Assembly: GCF_001945365.1 (NCBI RefSeq)
Contig: NZ_MSTQ01000010.1
Location: 1 to 64,000, forward strand
Reading direction: 5' to 3'
From: Pseudomonas reinekei
Lineage (GTDB): Bacteria > Pseudomonadota > Gammaproteobacteria > Pseudomonadales > Pseudomonadaceae
Length of the DNA: 64,000 bases
Shown: positions 31,540 through 40,807 of the stretch, piece by piece
Position numbering within the stretch: the stretch's first letter is position 1
Layout: each line of letters begins with the position of its first letter
Translations under genes and position numbers: made by a program
Notes under the pieces: model-generated
What the model was told of the DNA's origin: nothing
Databases searched by the model: none
Seen by the model: only the letters and a program-made list of their open reading frames with translations

Positions 31540-32496
31540 TCAAGCGTTCTGCAGACCGTCGAGGTAACGCTCGGCATCCAGTGCCGCCATGCAACCGGCG
31601 CCGGCCGAGGTGATGGCCTGACGGTAGACGTGGTCAGCCACGTCACCGGCGGCGAAGATACCTTCCAGGTTGGTCGCGGTGGCGTTGCCGTCGCGGCCGC
31701 CGTGCACAACCAGGTAACCGTCTTTCAGGGTCAACTGGCCTTCGAACAGCGAAGTGTTCGGGGTGTGGCCGATGGCGATAAACACGCCGTCGACTTTCAC
31801 TTCGTCGAAGCTGCCATCGTTGTTCTTCAGGCGAGCACCGGTCACGCCCATGTTGTCGCCCAGGACTTCGTCCAGGGTCGAATTCAGCTTCAGCTCGATC
31901 TTGCCTTCGGCAACGCGGGCGTTCAGCTTGTCGATCAGAATCTTCTCGGCGCGGAAGGTTTCGCGACGGTGGATCAACGTTACCTTGCTGGCAATGTTGG
32001 CCAGGTACAGGGCTTCTTCAACGGCGGTGTTGCCACCGCCGACCACAGCCACCGGCTTGTTGCGATAGAAGAAACCGTCGCAGGTTGCGCAGGCCGAAAC
32101 GCCTTTGCCCATGAAGGTTTCTTCGGACGGCAGGCCCAGGTAGCGAGCACTGGCGCCGGTGGCGATGATCAATGCATCGCAAGTGTAGGTCGCGCTGTCG
32201 CCAGTCAGGGTGTACGGCTTGGCAGCGAAGTCCACAGCATTGATGTGATCGAAAACGATCTCGGTTTCAAAGCGCTCGGCGTGCTCGCGCATCCGCTCCA
32301 TCAGCGCCGGGCCGGTCAGGCCGTGGACGTCGCCAGGCCAGTTGTCGACTTCGGTGGTGGTGGTCAATTGACCGCCGGCCTGCATGCCGGTGATCAGCAG
32401 TGGCTTGAGGTTGGCACGGGCGGCATAGACCGCAGCGCTGTAACCGGCAGGGCCGGAACCAAGAATAATCACACGCGAATGACGGACTTCAGACAT
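31540..32496 (-). CDS. trxB: Thioredoxin reductase
   Basis: A 318-residue FAD/NADPH enzyme that reduces thioredoxin in the cytoplasm. FAD motif GSGPAGYSAAVYAARA (~13-28), redox-active CATC in SACATCDGFF (~138), NADPH motif VGGGNTAVEEALYL (~155) and the closing AAGDVADHVYRQ are all present. The frame is open 28 codons further upstream; ATG at 32496 (MSEVRHSRV) has AGGAGCAGG upstream and matches the family. It is divergent from cysZ. Confidence 0.96.
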   Translation of the reverse strand: MSEVRHSRVIILGSGPAGYSAAVYAARANLKPLLITGMQAGGQLTTTTEVDNWPGDVHGLTGPALMERMREHAERFETEIVFDHINAVDFAAKPYTLTGDSATYTCDALIIATGASARYLGLPSEETFMGKGVSACATCDGFFYRNKPVAVVGGGNTAVEEALYLANIASKVTLIHRRETFRAEKILIDKLNARVAEGKIELKLNSTLDEVLGDNMGVTGARLKNNDGSFDEVKVDGVFIAIGHTPNTSLFEGQLTLKDGYLVVHGGRDGNATATNLEGIFAAGDVADHVYRQAITSAGAGCMAALDAERYLDGLQNA

Positions 32497-32811
32497 GACC
32501 TGCTCCTGTTGACCGGCCCGGAACACCTGGCGCGGAACGCCGGTTTGCCGGCGGGAATAAAAAAGGACGATTGAAAGCACTTGGGGAAGGCTTGAGCTCG
32601 ACCGTCCTGTAAAAAGATTGGGTGCAGCGTATCGAGGGGGCGAAGATTAAGGAAATACGGTTTAACAATCCAGCTCATAGGTGGTCTCTATCCCGTCAGC
32701 GTGCTTTTCAGGGCGCCTTTGTTACAGTGAATGTCGATACCGCTGCCGTGCTTTCACCTGTCAGGCAAAGCCGGTAAGGTCGGCGCGTTTACCCTCTGCT
32801 CGGAGCACGTT

Positions 32812-33564
32812 ATGCCCGCCCCCGTTCTTTCCGGCCCGCAATACCTGCGTGAAGGCCTCAAACTGGTCCTCAGCCCCGGCTTGCGTTTGTTCGTGTTGCT
32901 GCCGCTGGCCATCAACCTGGTGCTGTTCGTCGGATTGATCTATCTGGCCGGCCATCAGTTCAGCCTGTGGGTCGATACGCTGATGCCTTCCCTGCCCGAG
33001 TGGCTGAGTTTCCTCAGTTACATCTTGTGGCCGCTGTTCGTGGTGCTGGTGGTGTTGATGGTGTTCTTCACCTTCACCATGCTCGCCAACATCATTGCCG
33101 CGCCGTTCAACGGTTTTCTCGCCGAGAAAGTCGAGGTGGTGGTACGCGGCACCGATGATTTCCCGGCCTTCAGCTGGGGTGAGCTGGTCGCGATGATCCC
33201 GCGTACCCTGGCTCGCGAAATGCGCAAGCTCGGCTACTTCCTGCCACGGGCAATCGGGCTGTTCATCCTCTCGTTCATCCCGGTGGTGAACATCATCGCT
33301 GCACCGCTGTGGCTGCTGTTCGGGGTGTGGATGATGGCGATCCAGTACATCGACTACCCGGCCGATAACCACAAGCTGGGCTGGAACGAAATGCTTGCCT
33401 GGCTACGCGAGAAGCGCTGGCAGAGCATGGGTTTTGGCGGCAGTGTTTACCTGGTGCTGCTGATCCCGGTGGTCAACATTTTGATGATGCCGGCCGCCGT
33501 GGCCGGGGCGACGCTGTTCTGGGTACGCGAGCGCGGCGCGGAGAACCTCGTGGTGCAACGCTGA
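32812..33564 (+). CDS. cysZ: CysZ-type sulfate permease
   Basis: A 250-residue inner-membrane protein. The N-terminal segment SGPQYLREGLKLVLSPGLRLF and the long hydrophobic helices (~25-50, 65-95, 145-180, 205-235) match CysZ/EI24. CysZ imports sulfate for cysteine synthesis. ATG at 32812 is chosen; earlier in-frame starts lack family support. The sulfate-activation genes cysNC and cysD lie 8-11 kb away in the same window but are not linked in an operon. A GT4 glycosyltransferase gene follows in the same direction. Confidence 0.88.
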   Translation: MPAPVLSGPQYLREGLKLVLSPGLRLFVLLPLAINLVLFVGLIYLAGHQFSLWVDTLMPSLPEWLSFLSYILWPLFVVLVVLMVFFTFTMLANIIAAPFNGFLAEKVEVVVRGTDDFPAFSWGELVAMIPRTLAREMRKLGYFLPRAIGLFILSFIPVVNIIAAPLWLLFGVWMMAIQYIDYPADNHKLGWNEMLAWLREKRWQSMGFGGSVYLVLLIPVVNILMMPAAVAGATLFWVRERGAENLVVQR

Positions 33565-33628
33565 CGCGTTCACAAATCCATCATCTGACCGTCACAACGT
33601 CGACATGGCCTCAGCAGACACTGGGGTC

Positions 33629-34804
33629 ATGACGACAGCTCTGCATATCACCCTGATCACCGAAACCTTCCCTCCGGAAATCAACGGCGTGGCCAATACC
33701 CTTGGTCGCTTGTGCGACGGTTTGCGCGCACGCGGGCATCAGGTGGAGCTGGTTCGCCCCCGTCAGGGCTGCGATCAGCAGACCGGTAGCGACGATGAAT
33801 TGCTGCTGTGTCGAGGCTGGCCGCTGCCCGGTTACCCTGGCTTGCAATGGGGCCAGTCGTCGATGCACAAGTTGCTGCGGCGCTGGAAGCGTCATCGCCC
33901 GGATGTCTTGTACATCGCCACCGAAGGCCCGTTGGGCCTGTCTGCATTGCGCGCGGCACGGCGCCTGGGCATTTCGGTGGTCAGCGGCTTCCATACCAAT
34001 TTCCAGCAGTACTCCAGCCAGTACGGCCTCGGCTTGCTGACCCGCCTGCTGACTCACTACCTGCGCTGGTTCCACAACCGCTCGAACCTGACACTGGTGC
34101 CCAGTGTCAGCCAGCGCCTGGAGCTGGAACGTCGTCACTTCGAGCGCCTGGCATTGTTGTCCCGGGGCGTCGACAGCCAGCTGTTCCACCCGGCCAAACG
34201 CTTGAACGCGCTGCGCGAGCAATGGGGACTGGGTGAGAACGACATCGCCGTCATCCATGTAGGACGCTTGGCACCGGAGAAAAATCTGGGCTTGCTCAAG
34301 CGCTGTTTCGACACCCTGAAAAGCACTTATCCACAGCGTCATCTCAAGTTGATCGTGATTGGCGACGGGCCGCAGCGTGCGGACCTGGAAAAAGAACTGC
34401 CCGAGGCGATCTTTTGTGGCTCACAACGCGGCGAAGCGCTGGCGGCTCACTATGCGTCTGGGGATGTGTTTCTGTTCCCGAGCCTGACGGAAACCTTCGG
34501 CAACGTGGTGCTGGAGGCATTGGCTTCCGGGCTCGGCGTGGTGGCTTACGATCAGGCTGCGGCGGCGCAACACATTCGCCATGGCTACAACGGTGTGCTC
34601 GCGATGCCCGGGGACGAAGAGGCATTCTGCGATGCGGCGGTGTGGATGCTCGAAGAAAATGAAACCTTGCGTTGCGTGCGGCTCAATGCGCGCCAGCATG
34701 CCAGTCGGCAGGGCTGGGCAGCGATTATCGAACAGTTCGAGGGACAGTTGCGGGGCGCTTGTGTCGGGGAAATGGCGGTGCCGAATGCACCGACCGTGCC
34801 TTGA
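33629..34804 (+). CDS. GT4-family glycosyltransferase
   Basis: A 391-residue retaining glycosyltransferase with GT-B fold. The N-terminal donor/acceptor loop TETFPPEINGVANTLGRL (~10-27), HVGRLAPEKNL (~218) and the E-x7-E motif in SLTETFGNVVLEALASG (~295-310) are clear. The wording resembles alpha-mannosyl/glucosyltransferases acting on lipids (diacylglycerol or phosphatidylinositol type). ATG at 33629 has GGGGT close upstream; ATG at 33605 is an alternative adding eight residues. It probably shares a transcript with cysZ. Exact substrate unknown. Confidence 0.85.
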   Translation: MTTALHITLITETFPPEINGVANTLGRLCDGLRARGHQVELVRPRQGCDQQTGSDDELLLCRGWPLPGYPGLQWGQSSMHKLLRRWKRHRPDVLYIATEGPLGLSALRAARRLGISVVSGFHTNFQQYSSQYGLGLLTRLLTHYLRWFHNRSNLTLVPSVSQRLELERRHFERLALLSRGVDSQLFHPAKRLNALREQWGLGENDIAVIHVGRLAPEKNLGLLKRCFDTLKSTYPQRHLKLIVIGDGPQRADLEKELPEAIFCGSQRGEALAAHYASGDVFLFPSLTETFGNVVLEALASGLGVVAYDQAAAAQHIRHGYNGVLAMPGDEEAFCDAAVWMLEENETLRCVRLNARQHASRQGWAAIIEQFEGQLRGACVGEMAVPNAPTVP

Positions 34805-34894
34805 GTCTTTTGTGTTTTGAGATCGCCATCGCTGGCAAGCCAACGCCCACAGTGCTCGGAGCGTTTACAAATCATGTGATCTGCAAAAAATCCT

Positions 34895-34916
34895 GTGGGA
34901 ACGGGCTTGCCCGCGA
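34895..34916. repeat. REP palindrome (GTGGGAACGGGCTTGCCCGCGA type)
   Basis: A single REP copy, GTGGGAACGGGCTTGCCCGC, between the convergent glycosyltransferase and Old Yellow Enzyme genes. Confidence 0.75.
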
Positions 34917-34937
34917 GGGGGCCACTCCAAACGCCGC

Positions 34938-36041
34938 TTAAACCAGCGTCATCAACGCCTCACGGCTGAACGGCAGGATGTCTTCCTCGCGACCGTCACG
35001 TACTTTCTGCGCCCAGTCCGGGTCAACCAGCAACGCCCGTCCGACCGCCACCAGATCGAACTCATCGTTGTTCAAACGCTCCAGCAGTTTTTCCAGACTG
35101 GCCGGTTGCGCGACCTTGTCGGTGTTGACCATGAACTGCAGGAACTCGCCATCCAGACCAACGCTGCCCACGGTGATGGTCGGCTTGCCAGTGAGTTTGC
35201 GGGTCCAACCTGCCAGGTTCAGTTCGGAACCGTCGAACTCCGGCTCCCAGAAACGTCGGGTCGAACAGTGGAAAATATCCACGCCAGCGTCAGACAGCGG
35301 CTTGAGGAACTCGCCCAAGGCTTCCGGGGTTTGCACCAGACGCGCGGTGTAGTCCTGCTGTTTCCACTGCGAGAAGCGGAAAATGATCGGGAAGCCTTCG
35401 CCGACCGCGGCTCGCACAGCCTGGATCAACTCAATGGCAAAACGCGAACGGTTGGCCAGGCTGCCGCCGTATTCGTCGGTACGCTGGTTGCTGCCTTCCC
35501 AGAAGAACTGGTCGACCAGATAACCGTGGGCGCCGTGGATTTCCACGCCGTCCATGCCGATGCTCCGGGCATCCTTCGCAGCCTGGGCAAAGGCGGCAAT
35601 CACGTCTTGAATGTCTTGTTGGGTCATGCCGTGAACCACGACCTGGCCGTCCTTGATTTTTTCCGACGGACCGTAGCCCGGAACGCTCGCGTCCGGCTCA
35701 GTGCCGATACGACGCACGCTGCCCACGTGCCACAGCTGCGGAACGATCTTGCCGCCTTCGGCGTGTACGGCGTCGACCACTTTCTTCCAGCCGGCAAGCG
35801 CGGCCTCACCGTAGAAATGCGGTACGTTCGGGTAGCCGTTGGAAGCCTTGTGACCGACAGTGGTGCCTTCGGTGATGATCAGGCCAACGCCCGCGGCAGC
35901 GCGACGACGGTAGTACTCGATCACTTTGGAATTAGGCACGCCACCCGGCGAAAACGAGCGGGTCATCGGCGCCATGACGACGCGGGTCGGCAGTTCGAGG
36001 GTGCCGAGGTGGAACGGTTTGAACAGTGCTTTTACGGGCAT
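34938..36041 (-). CDS. Old Yellow Enzyme-family alkene reductase
   Basis: A 367-residue FMN-dependent NADH:flavin oxidoreductase. TRVVMAPMTRSFSPGG (~20-35), GVEIHGAHGYLVDQFFWEGSNQRTD (given as the landmarks EIHGAHGYL and NQRTDEYGGS) and AVGRALLVDPDW near the end are diagnostic. The active-site His-Gly-Ala-His pattern places it with classical OYEs such as xenobiotic reductases. It reduces activated C=C bonds of enones, maleimides or nitro compounds. ATG at 36041 (MPVKALF) has GGAG upstream; the longer frame adds four residues. Confidence 0.9.
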   Translation of the reverse strand: MPVKALFKPFHLGTLELPTRVVMAPMTRSFSPGGVPNSKVIEYYRRRAAAGVGLIITEGTTVGHKASNGYPNVPHFYGEAALAGWKKVVDAVHAEGGKIVPQLWHVGSVRRIGTEPDASVPGYGPSEKIKDGQVVVHGMTQQDIQDVIAAFAQAAKDARSIGMDGVEIHGAHGYLVDQFFWEGSNQRTDEYGGSLANRSRFAIELIQAVRAAVGEGFPIIFRFSQWKQQDYTARLVQTPEALGEFLKPLSDAGVDIFHCSTRRFWEPEFDGSELNLAGWTRKLTGKPTITVGSVGLDGEFLQFMVNTDKVAQPASLEKLLERLNNDEFDLVAVGRALLVDPDWAQKVRDGREEDILPFSREALMTLV

Positions 36042-36149
36042 GGGACGCTCCACGGAGGAATAACTTTATGACGGCGATAATATGGAGAGCCCAAGGCTTT
36101 GAACAGCATTATTGATCAGAGTGATTGAGGGTCAGAAGGTGGGAACACT

Positions 36150-36174
36150 GTAGGAGCGAGTTGCTCGCCCCTAC
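36150..36174. repeat. REP-like palindrome
   Basis: GTAGGAGCGAG-TTG-CTCGCCCCTAC lies 11 bases after the glutathione peroxidase stop on the minus strand and may aid termination. Confidence 0.6.
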
Positions 36175-36184
36175 AGGGAAGGTT

Positions 36185-36667
36185 TCAGCTCAAGGCTTTT
36201 TCAATCGCCTGAATGACGCTCGGGTCATCCGGCGGCGTACGTGGCGAGAACCGCGCCAATACGCGCCCGTCTTTGCCCAACAGAAACTTTTCGAAGTTCC
36301 AGGTGATGTCCCCCGGAAACTCCGCACCCTCGCCCGCCAGCAGTTTGTACAGCTGATGGCGCTCATGACCGTTGACTTCCAGCTTGCTGGACAACGGAAA
36401 GGTCACGCCGTAGTTGAGGCTGCAAAACTCCTGGATCTCATGCTCGGTGCCCGGCTCCTGCCCGGCAAACTGGTTGCATGGCAGACCTAGCACGCTGAAG
36501 CCTTTGGCCTTGTATTGCTGGTAGAGGTTTTCCAGCGCGGCGTACTGAGGGGTAAGGCCACATTTGGAGGCAACGTTGACCACCAGCACGACATGCCCCT
36601 TGAACGGTGCCAGAGGTAGCGCCTGACCATCCAGGGCTGTCAAATTAAGGTCGTGAAAAGCACTCAT
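36185..36667 (-). CDS. Glutathione peroxidase-family protein
   Basis: A 160-residue thiol peroxidase. The peroxidatic cysteine is in NVASKCGLTPQYAAL (~residue 36), the resolving region has LPCNQFAGQEPG (~70) and the catalytic Trp/Asn in ITWNFEKFLLG (~127). Bacterial members such as E. coli BtuE reduce hydroperoxides, usually with thioredoxin rather than glutathione. No selenocysteine codon is used. Single gene; upstream region carries the slyD terminator. Confidence 0.92.
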   Translation of the reverse strand: MSAFHDLNLTALDGQALPLAPFKGHVVLVVNVASKCGLTPQYAALENLYQQYKAKGFSVLGLPCNQFAGQEPGTEHEIQEFCSLNYGVTFPLSSKLEVNGHERHQLYKLLAGEGAEFPGDITWNFEKFLLGKDGRVLARFSPRTPPDDPSVIQAIEKALS

Positions 36668-36736
36668 GACGTACTCCAGATTCCAGTGTTCTTCTCGAAA
36701 CAGCCGCTTTGCGGTGCCACACGGGACAGCCGCAGA

Positions 36737-36761
36737 CTAAAAAGGCGCCCACAGGGCGCCT
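36737..36761 (-). terminator. Terminator after slyD
   Basis: The stem AGGCGCCC-ACA-GGGCGCCT, read on the minus strand, runs into TTTTTAG, about 30 bases past the slyD stop. Confidence 0.85.
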
Positions 36762-36789
36762 CTCCAGTTATCTGAGCTTAGCGCAGAAA

Positions 36790-37275
36790 TCAGTGGTGAT
36801 GGCCACCTTCGCCATGGACGTGACCATGTGCGACTTCTTCCTGGCTGGCATCACGGATGGCGATGATCTTGACCTGGAAATTCAGGCGTTGACCGGCCAA
36901 CGGGTGGTTGCCGTCGACGGTTACATCGTCGCCATCCAGATCGCGGATGGTCACGATCTGCATCTGGCCGTCCGGAGCGGAGGCGTGGAACTGCATGCCG
37001 ACTTCCAGCTCATCAACACCTTCGAACATGCTGCGGCTCAGGGTGCTGACCAGTTCTGCAGCGTATTCGCCGTAGGCATCTTCTGGTTCGACAGCTACGG
37101 TCAGCTCGTCGCCGACTGCTTTGCCTTCCAGAGCCTTTTCCAGGCCCGGGATGATGTTGCCTGCGCCTTGCAGGTAGACCAGCGGCGCGCCGCCGGCGGA
37201 GCTGTCGATGACCTCACCAGCGTCGTTGGTCAGGGTATAGTCGATGGAGACAGCCTTATTGGCGGCGATCAGCAT
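36790..37275 (-). CDS. slyD: FKBP-type peptidyl-prolyl isomerase SlyD
   Basis: A 161-residue protein: FKBP domain halves (YTLTNDAGEVIDSS; GAGNIIPGLEKALEGK; VAVEPEDAYGEY) around an inserted IF chaperone domain (~70-125), and a short His-rich tail (HGHVHGEGGHHH) able to bind nickel or zinc. It is a folding helper and metallochaperone. ATG at 37275 (MLIAANKAV) gives the family's start; the 33 upstream codons are not supported. Divergent and nearly overlapping with the DUF3565 gene. Confidence 0.93.
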   Translation of the reverse strand: MLIAANKAVSIDYTLTNDAGEVIDSSAGGAPLVYLQGAGNIIPGLEKALEGKAVGDELTVAVEPEDAYGEYAAELVSTLSRSMFEGVDELEVGMQFHASAPDGQMQIVTIRDLDGDDVTVDGNHPLAGQRLNFQVKIIAIRDASQEEVAHGHVHGEGGHHH

Positions 37276-37570
37276 GGGGCGAGACCTTTTGCATAAGAAT
37301 ATTGAAAGACCCAGTTTAGCGAAGCAATCGTCCGAAAGCGAACACAACCCGGACAGACGGGATTCGACGATCATCGGATTTCATCAGGATGAGGACGGTC
37401 ACTGGGTGGTCGAGCTTTCCTGCGGCCACACCCAGCACCTGCGCCACCAGCCGCCGTGGCAATCACGGGCCTGGGTCATGGACCCGGTGCAACGCCTTGA
37501 AAAAATAGGCCAGCCCTTTGCTTGCGGTTGGTGCGCACAAGGCTCGGTTAGCGATAACCTTGGTGACTGA
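37274..37570 (+). CDS. DUF3565 protein
   Basis: The conserved DUF3565 part is residues ~38-98 (IGFHQDEDGHWVVELSCGHT, HLRHQPPWQSRAWV, FACGWCAQG), with a CGH...CxxC pattern that could bind zinc. About 35 unconserved residues precede it. If the ATG at 37274 is used, this start and that of the divergent slyD (37275) overlap by two bases, so the real start may lie further in, at a non-ATG codon. Function unknown. pta follows 60 bases downstream. Confidence 0.75.
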   Translation: MGRDLLHKNIERPSLAKQSSESEHNPDRRDSTIIGFHQDEDGHWVVELSCGHTQHLRHQPPWQSRAWVMDPVQRLEKIGQPFACGWCAQGSVSDNLGD

Positions 37571-37630
37571 ATTTCGGTAGACGGCCAGTCATAGGCCATC
37601 ACCCTTGCCATGCTCCTTCAGAGAATCCGC

Positions 37631-39730
37631 ATGCAAACTTTTTTTATCGCGCCCACCGATTTTGGTGTGGGTCTGACCTCCATCAGCCTCGGGCTGGTGC
37701 GTACCCTCGAGCGCGCCGGCCTCAAGGTCGGTTTTTTCAAACCGATCGCCCAGCCGCATCCAGGTGACACGGGACCTGAACGCTCCACCGAACTGGTGGC
37801 CCGCACCCACGGTTTGAAGCCGCCTCAACCTTTGGGCCTGGCCCATGTCGAGCGCATGCTCGGCGATGGTCAGCTCGATGAGCTGCTCGAAGAAATCATC
37901 ACCCTTTATCAGCAGGCTGCCATCGGCAAAGATGTGCTGATCGTCGAAGGCATGGTCCCGACCCGCAGCGCCAGTTACGCCGCGCGGGTCAACCTGCACC
38001 TGGCCAAGAGCCTCGACGCCGAGGTGATCCTGGTCTCGGCACCGGAAAACGAAGTGCTGACCGAACTCTCCGGTCGCGTGGAGTTGCAGGCGCAATTGTT
38101 CGGTGGCCCGAAGGATCCGAAAGTCCTTGGGGTGATCCTCAACAAGGTCAAAACCGATGAGAGCATGGAGGCGTTCGCCACGCGGCTGAAGGAACATTCG
38201 CCGCTGTTGCGTAGCGGTGATTTCCGCTTGCTGGGTTGCATCCCGTTCCAACCGGAACTGAACGCGCCGCGCACCCGCGACGTGGCCGATCTGATGGGCG
38301 CCCAAGTGCTCAACGCCGGTGACTACGAAACCCGGCGCATGACCAAAATCATCATCTGCGCCCGCACCATGCGCAACACCGTGGAGTTGCTCAAGCCCGG
38401 CGTGCTGGTAGTGACCCCGGGTGATCGCGACGACATCATCCTCGCCGTCAGCCTGGCGGCCATGAACGGCGTGCCGTTGGCCGGCCTGCTGCTGACCAGC
38501 GACACCCTGCCCGACCCGCGCATCATGGATTTGTGCCGGGGCGCGTTGCAGGCGGGCTTGCCGGTGTTGTCGGTGAGCACCGGATCCTACGACACCGCCA
38601 ACCAGTTGAATGGGCTGAACAAGGAAATCCCGATCGACGACCGCGAGCGTGCCGAAATCATCACCGATTTCGTTGCCAGCCACCTGGATGCCAAATGGCT
38701 GCACCAGCGCTGCGGCACGCCCAGGGAAATGCGCTTGTCGCCGGCCGTGTTCCGTTATCAGCTGATCCAGCGTGCGCAGAACGCCAACAAACGCATCGTG
38801 TTGCCCGAAGGCAGCGAGCCGTTGACCGTGCAAGCGGCCGCGATCTGCCAGGCCCGAGGCATCGCCCGTTGCGTGTTGCTGGCCAAGCCCGAAGACGTGC
38901 AGGCCGTCGCCCGTGCCCAGGGAATCGAGTTGCCGCCGGGGCTGGAAATTCTTGATCCGGACCTGATTCGCGAACGCTACATTGAGCCAATGGTTTCGCT
39001 ACGCAAGAGTAAAAGCCTCAACGCGCCGATGGCCGAGCAGCAACTGGAAGACACGGTGGTGATCGGCACCATGATGCTGGCGCTGGATGAGGTCGATGGC
39101 CTGGTGTCAGGTGTCATTCACTCCACCGCCAACACCATCCGCCCGGCCCTGCAATTGATCAAGACCGCACCGGGCTGCACCCTGGTGTCGTCGGTGTTCT
39201 TCATGCTGTTTCCGGAGGAAGTGCTGGTCTACGGCGACTGCGTGATGAACCCGCACCCAAGCGCCAGCGAACTGGCCGAGATCGCCCTGCAAAGTGCGGA
39301 TTCGGCTGCGGCATTCGGCATTACGCCGCGCGTGGCGATGATCAGCTACTCCAGCGGTGAATCGGCAAGCGGCGAAGAAGTCGAGAAAGTCCGCGAAGCC
39401 ACCCTGCTCGCCCATGAACAGCAACATTCATTGCTGATCGACGGCCCATTGCAATACGACGCCGCCGCCAACGAAACCGTGGCCCGGCAACTGGCACCGA
39501 ACAGTCAGGTGGCCGGTCGTGCCACGGTGTTCGTGTTCCCCGACCTGAACACCGGCAACACCACCCACAAAGCCGTGCAACGCAGCGCCGACTGCGTCAG
39601 CCTCGGGCCGATGCTCCAGGGCCTGCGCAAACCGGTGAACGACCTGCCCCGTGGTGCGCAAGTCGATGACATCGTCTACACCATCGCGCTGACCGCGATC
39701 CAGGCAGCCAACCGACCTATGGATGTTTAA
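37631..39730 (+). CDS. pta: Phosphate acetyltransferase (long form)
   Basis: A 699-residue enzyme converting acetyl-CoA and phosphate to acetyl phosphate and CoA. The N-terminal BioD-like P-loop-related domain starts MQTFFIAPTDFGVGLTS. A DRTGG domain lies in the middle (~215-330). The catalytic PTA_PTB domain (~375-695) has RIVLPEGSEPLTVQAA and NPHPSASELAEIALQSADSA. The acetate kinase partner is not in the window. The seven codons before ATG 37631 are not supported. The acyltransferase gene starts on the base after the stop codon. Confidence 0.95.
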   Translation: MQTFFIAPTDFGVGLTSISLGLVRTLERAGLKVGFFKPIAQPHPGDTGPERSTELVARTHGLKPPQPLGLAHVERMLGDGQLDELLEEIITLYQQAAIGKDVLIVEGMVPTRSASYAARVNLHLAKSLDAEVILVSAPENEVLTELSGRVELQAQLFGGPKDPKVLGVILNKVKTDESMEAFATRLKEHSPLLRSGDFRLLGCIPFQPELNAPRTRDVADLMGAQVLNAGDYETRRMTKIIICARTMRNTVELLKPGVLVVTPGDRDDIILAVSLAAMNGVPLAGLLLTSDTLPDPRIMDLCRGALQAGLPVLSVSTGSYDTANQLNGLNKEIPIDDRERAEIITDFVASHLDAKWLHQRCGTPREMRLSPAVFRYQLIQRAQNANKRIVLPEGSEPLTVQAAAICQARGIARCVLLAKPEDVQAVARAQGIELPPGLEILDPDLIRERYIEPMVSLRKSKSLNAPMAEQQLEDTVVIGTMMLALDEVDGLVSGVIHSTANTIRPALQLIKTAPGCTLVSSVFFMLFPEEVLVYGDCVMNPHPSASELAEIALQSADSAAAFGITPRVAMISYSSGESASGEEVEKVREATLLAHEQQHSLLIDGPLQYDAAANETVARQLAPNSQVAGRATVFVFPDLNTGNTTHKAVQRSADCVSLGPMLQGLRKPVNDLPRGAQVDDIVYTIALTAIQAANRPMDV

Positions 39731-40636
39731 ATGCTGGATTTCCTACCTGCTCCGCTGAGGGGTGTGATCGCCTCCCTGCTATTGGCAATGAACACGATTT
39801 TGCTCTGCTCGTTTCTGTTCTGTGTGGCACTCATCAAAGCCTTGCCGTTTGCCCTCACCCAGCGCATCTCAGGCTGGTTGATGAGCCACACCCACGAAGC
39901 CTGGATCAGCCTCAACAAAGGCTGGATGAACCTCGTACGCCGCACTCGCTGGCACATCAGCGGCCTGCAAGGCCTCGACTATCAGCATTCATACCTGATC
40001 ACCAGCAACCACCAAAGCTGGGTCGACATTCTGGTGCTGCAATACGTGCTCAACCGGCGCATCCAGCCGCTGAAGTTTTTCCTCAAACAGGAACTGATCT
40101 GGGTGCCGGTGATTGGTCTGGCGTGGTGGGCACTGGGCTTTCCATTCATGAAACGTTATTCCAAGGCCTATCTGGAAAAGCACCCGGAGAAGAAAGGCAA
40201 AGACCTGGAAACCACCCGCAAGACCTGCGCGAAGTTTCGCGATAATCCGGTGGGGATCTTCAATTTTGTCGAGGGCACGCGCTTTACTGAAGGCAAGCAT
40301 GCCCAACAGCAATCGCCGTTCAAGTACCTGCTCAAACCCAAGGCCGGTGGCATTGCGTTCGTGCTGGATGCCATGGGTGAGCAACTGGAATCCATCGTCA
40401 ACGTGACCATCCACTACCCGGCCGGACGTCCGGGTTTTTGGGACTTGCTGTGCGGCAACGTTGCGGACGTAGTGGTGCACTTTGAAGAACTGAAGATACC
40501 GCCGCAGTTCATTGGCAAGAACTACGACCAGGATGGTGAGTACCGCTTGCAGTTCCAGGGCTGGATCAATCAGTTATGGGAAGACAAGGATGCGTTGTTG
40601 GGGCAGATGCATCGCGAGTATCCAGGCAAACATTGA
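39731..40636 (+). CDS. Membrane acyltransferase (YihG/PlsC-like)
   Basis: A 301-residue protein with an N-terminal membrane segment (~12-38: VIASLLLAMNTILLCSF) and a PlsC-type domain. The catalytic HX4D is in SNHQSWVDIL (~98) and the substrate-binding motif in FVEGTRFTEGKH (~180). The layout is that of E. coli YihG and related inner-membrane lysophospholipid acyltransferases. It probably attaches acyl chains to lysophosphatidic acid or another lipid. The start is immediately after the pta stop codon, so it is co-transcribed with pta. Confidence 0.88.
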   Translation: MLDFLPAPLRGVIASLLLAMNTILLCSFLFCVALIKALPFALTQRISGWLMSHTHEAWISLNKGWMNLVRRTRWHISGLQGLDYQHSYLITSNHQSWVDILVLQYVLNRRIQPLKFFLKQELIWVPVIGLAWWALGFPFMKRYSKAYLEKHPEKKGKDLETTRKTCAKFRDNPVGIFNFVEGTRFTEGKHAQQQSPFKYLLKPKAGGIAFVLDAMGEQLESIVNVTIHYPAGRPGFWDLLCGNVADVVVHFEELKIPPQFIGKNYDQDGEYRLQFQGWINQLWEDKDALLGQMHREYPGKH

Positions 40637-40642
40637 TCCCCT

Positions 40643-40730
40643 GTGGGAGCGAGCCTGCTCGCGAATGCGGCGGATCAGCCCCCATCAATGTTGAATGACA
40701 CACCGTCTTCGCGAGCAGGCTCGCTCCCAC
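40643..40730. repeat. Inverted pair of REP elements (BIME-like)
   Basis: GTGGGAGCGAGCCTGCTCGC (from 40643) and its reverse complement ending at 40730 flank a 44-base spacer, between the convergent ends of the acyltransferase and cysNC genes. The same REP type occurs singly at 48807. Confidence 0.85.
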
Positions 40731-40753
40731 CTTTTGATCGATTCGATCTGAAA

Positions 40754-40794
40754 TAAAAAACCCGCCGGTGATCACTCATCGGCGGGTTTTTTAT
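40754..40794. terminator. Bidirectional terminator before cysNC
   Basis: AAAAAACCCGCCG-(loop)-CGGCGGGTTTTTTA is a symmetric stem with A- and T-runs, just past the cysNC stop codon on the minus strand. Confidence 0.9.
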
Positions 40795-40807
40795 TTCAGG
40801 CCAAGGC

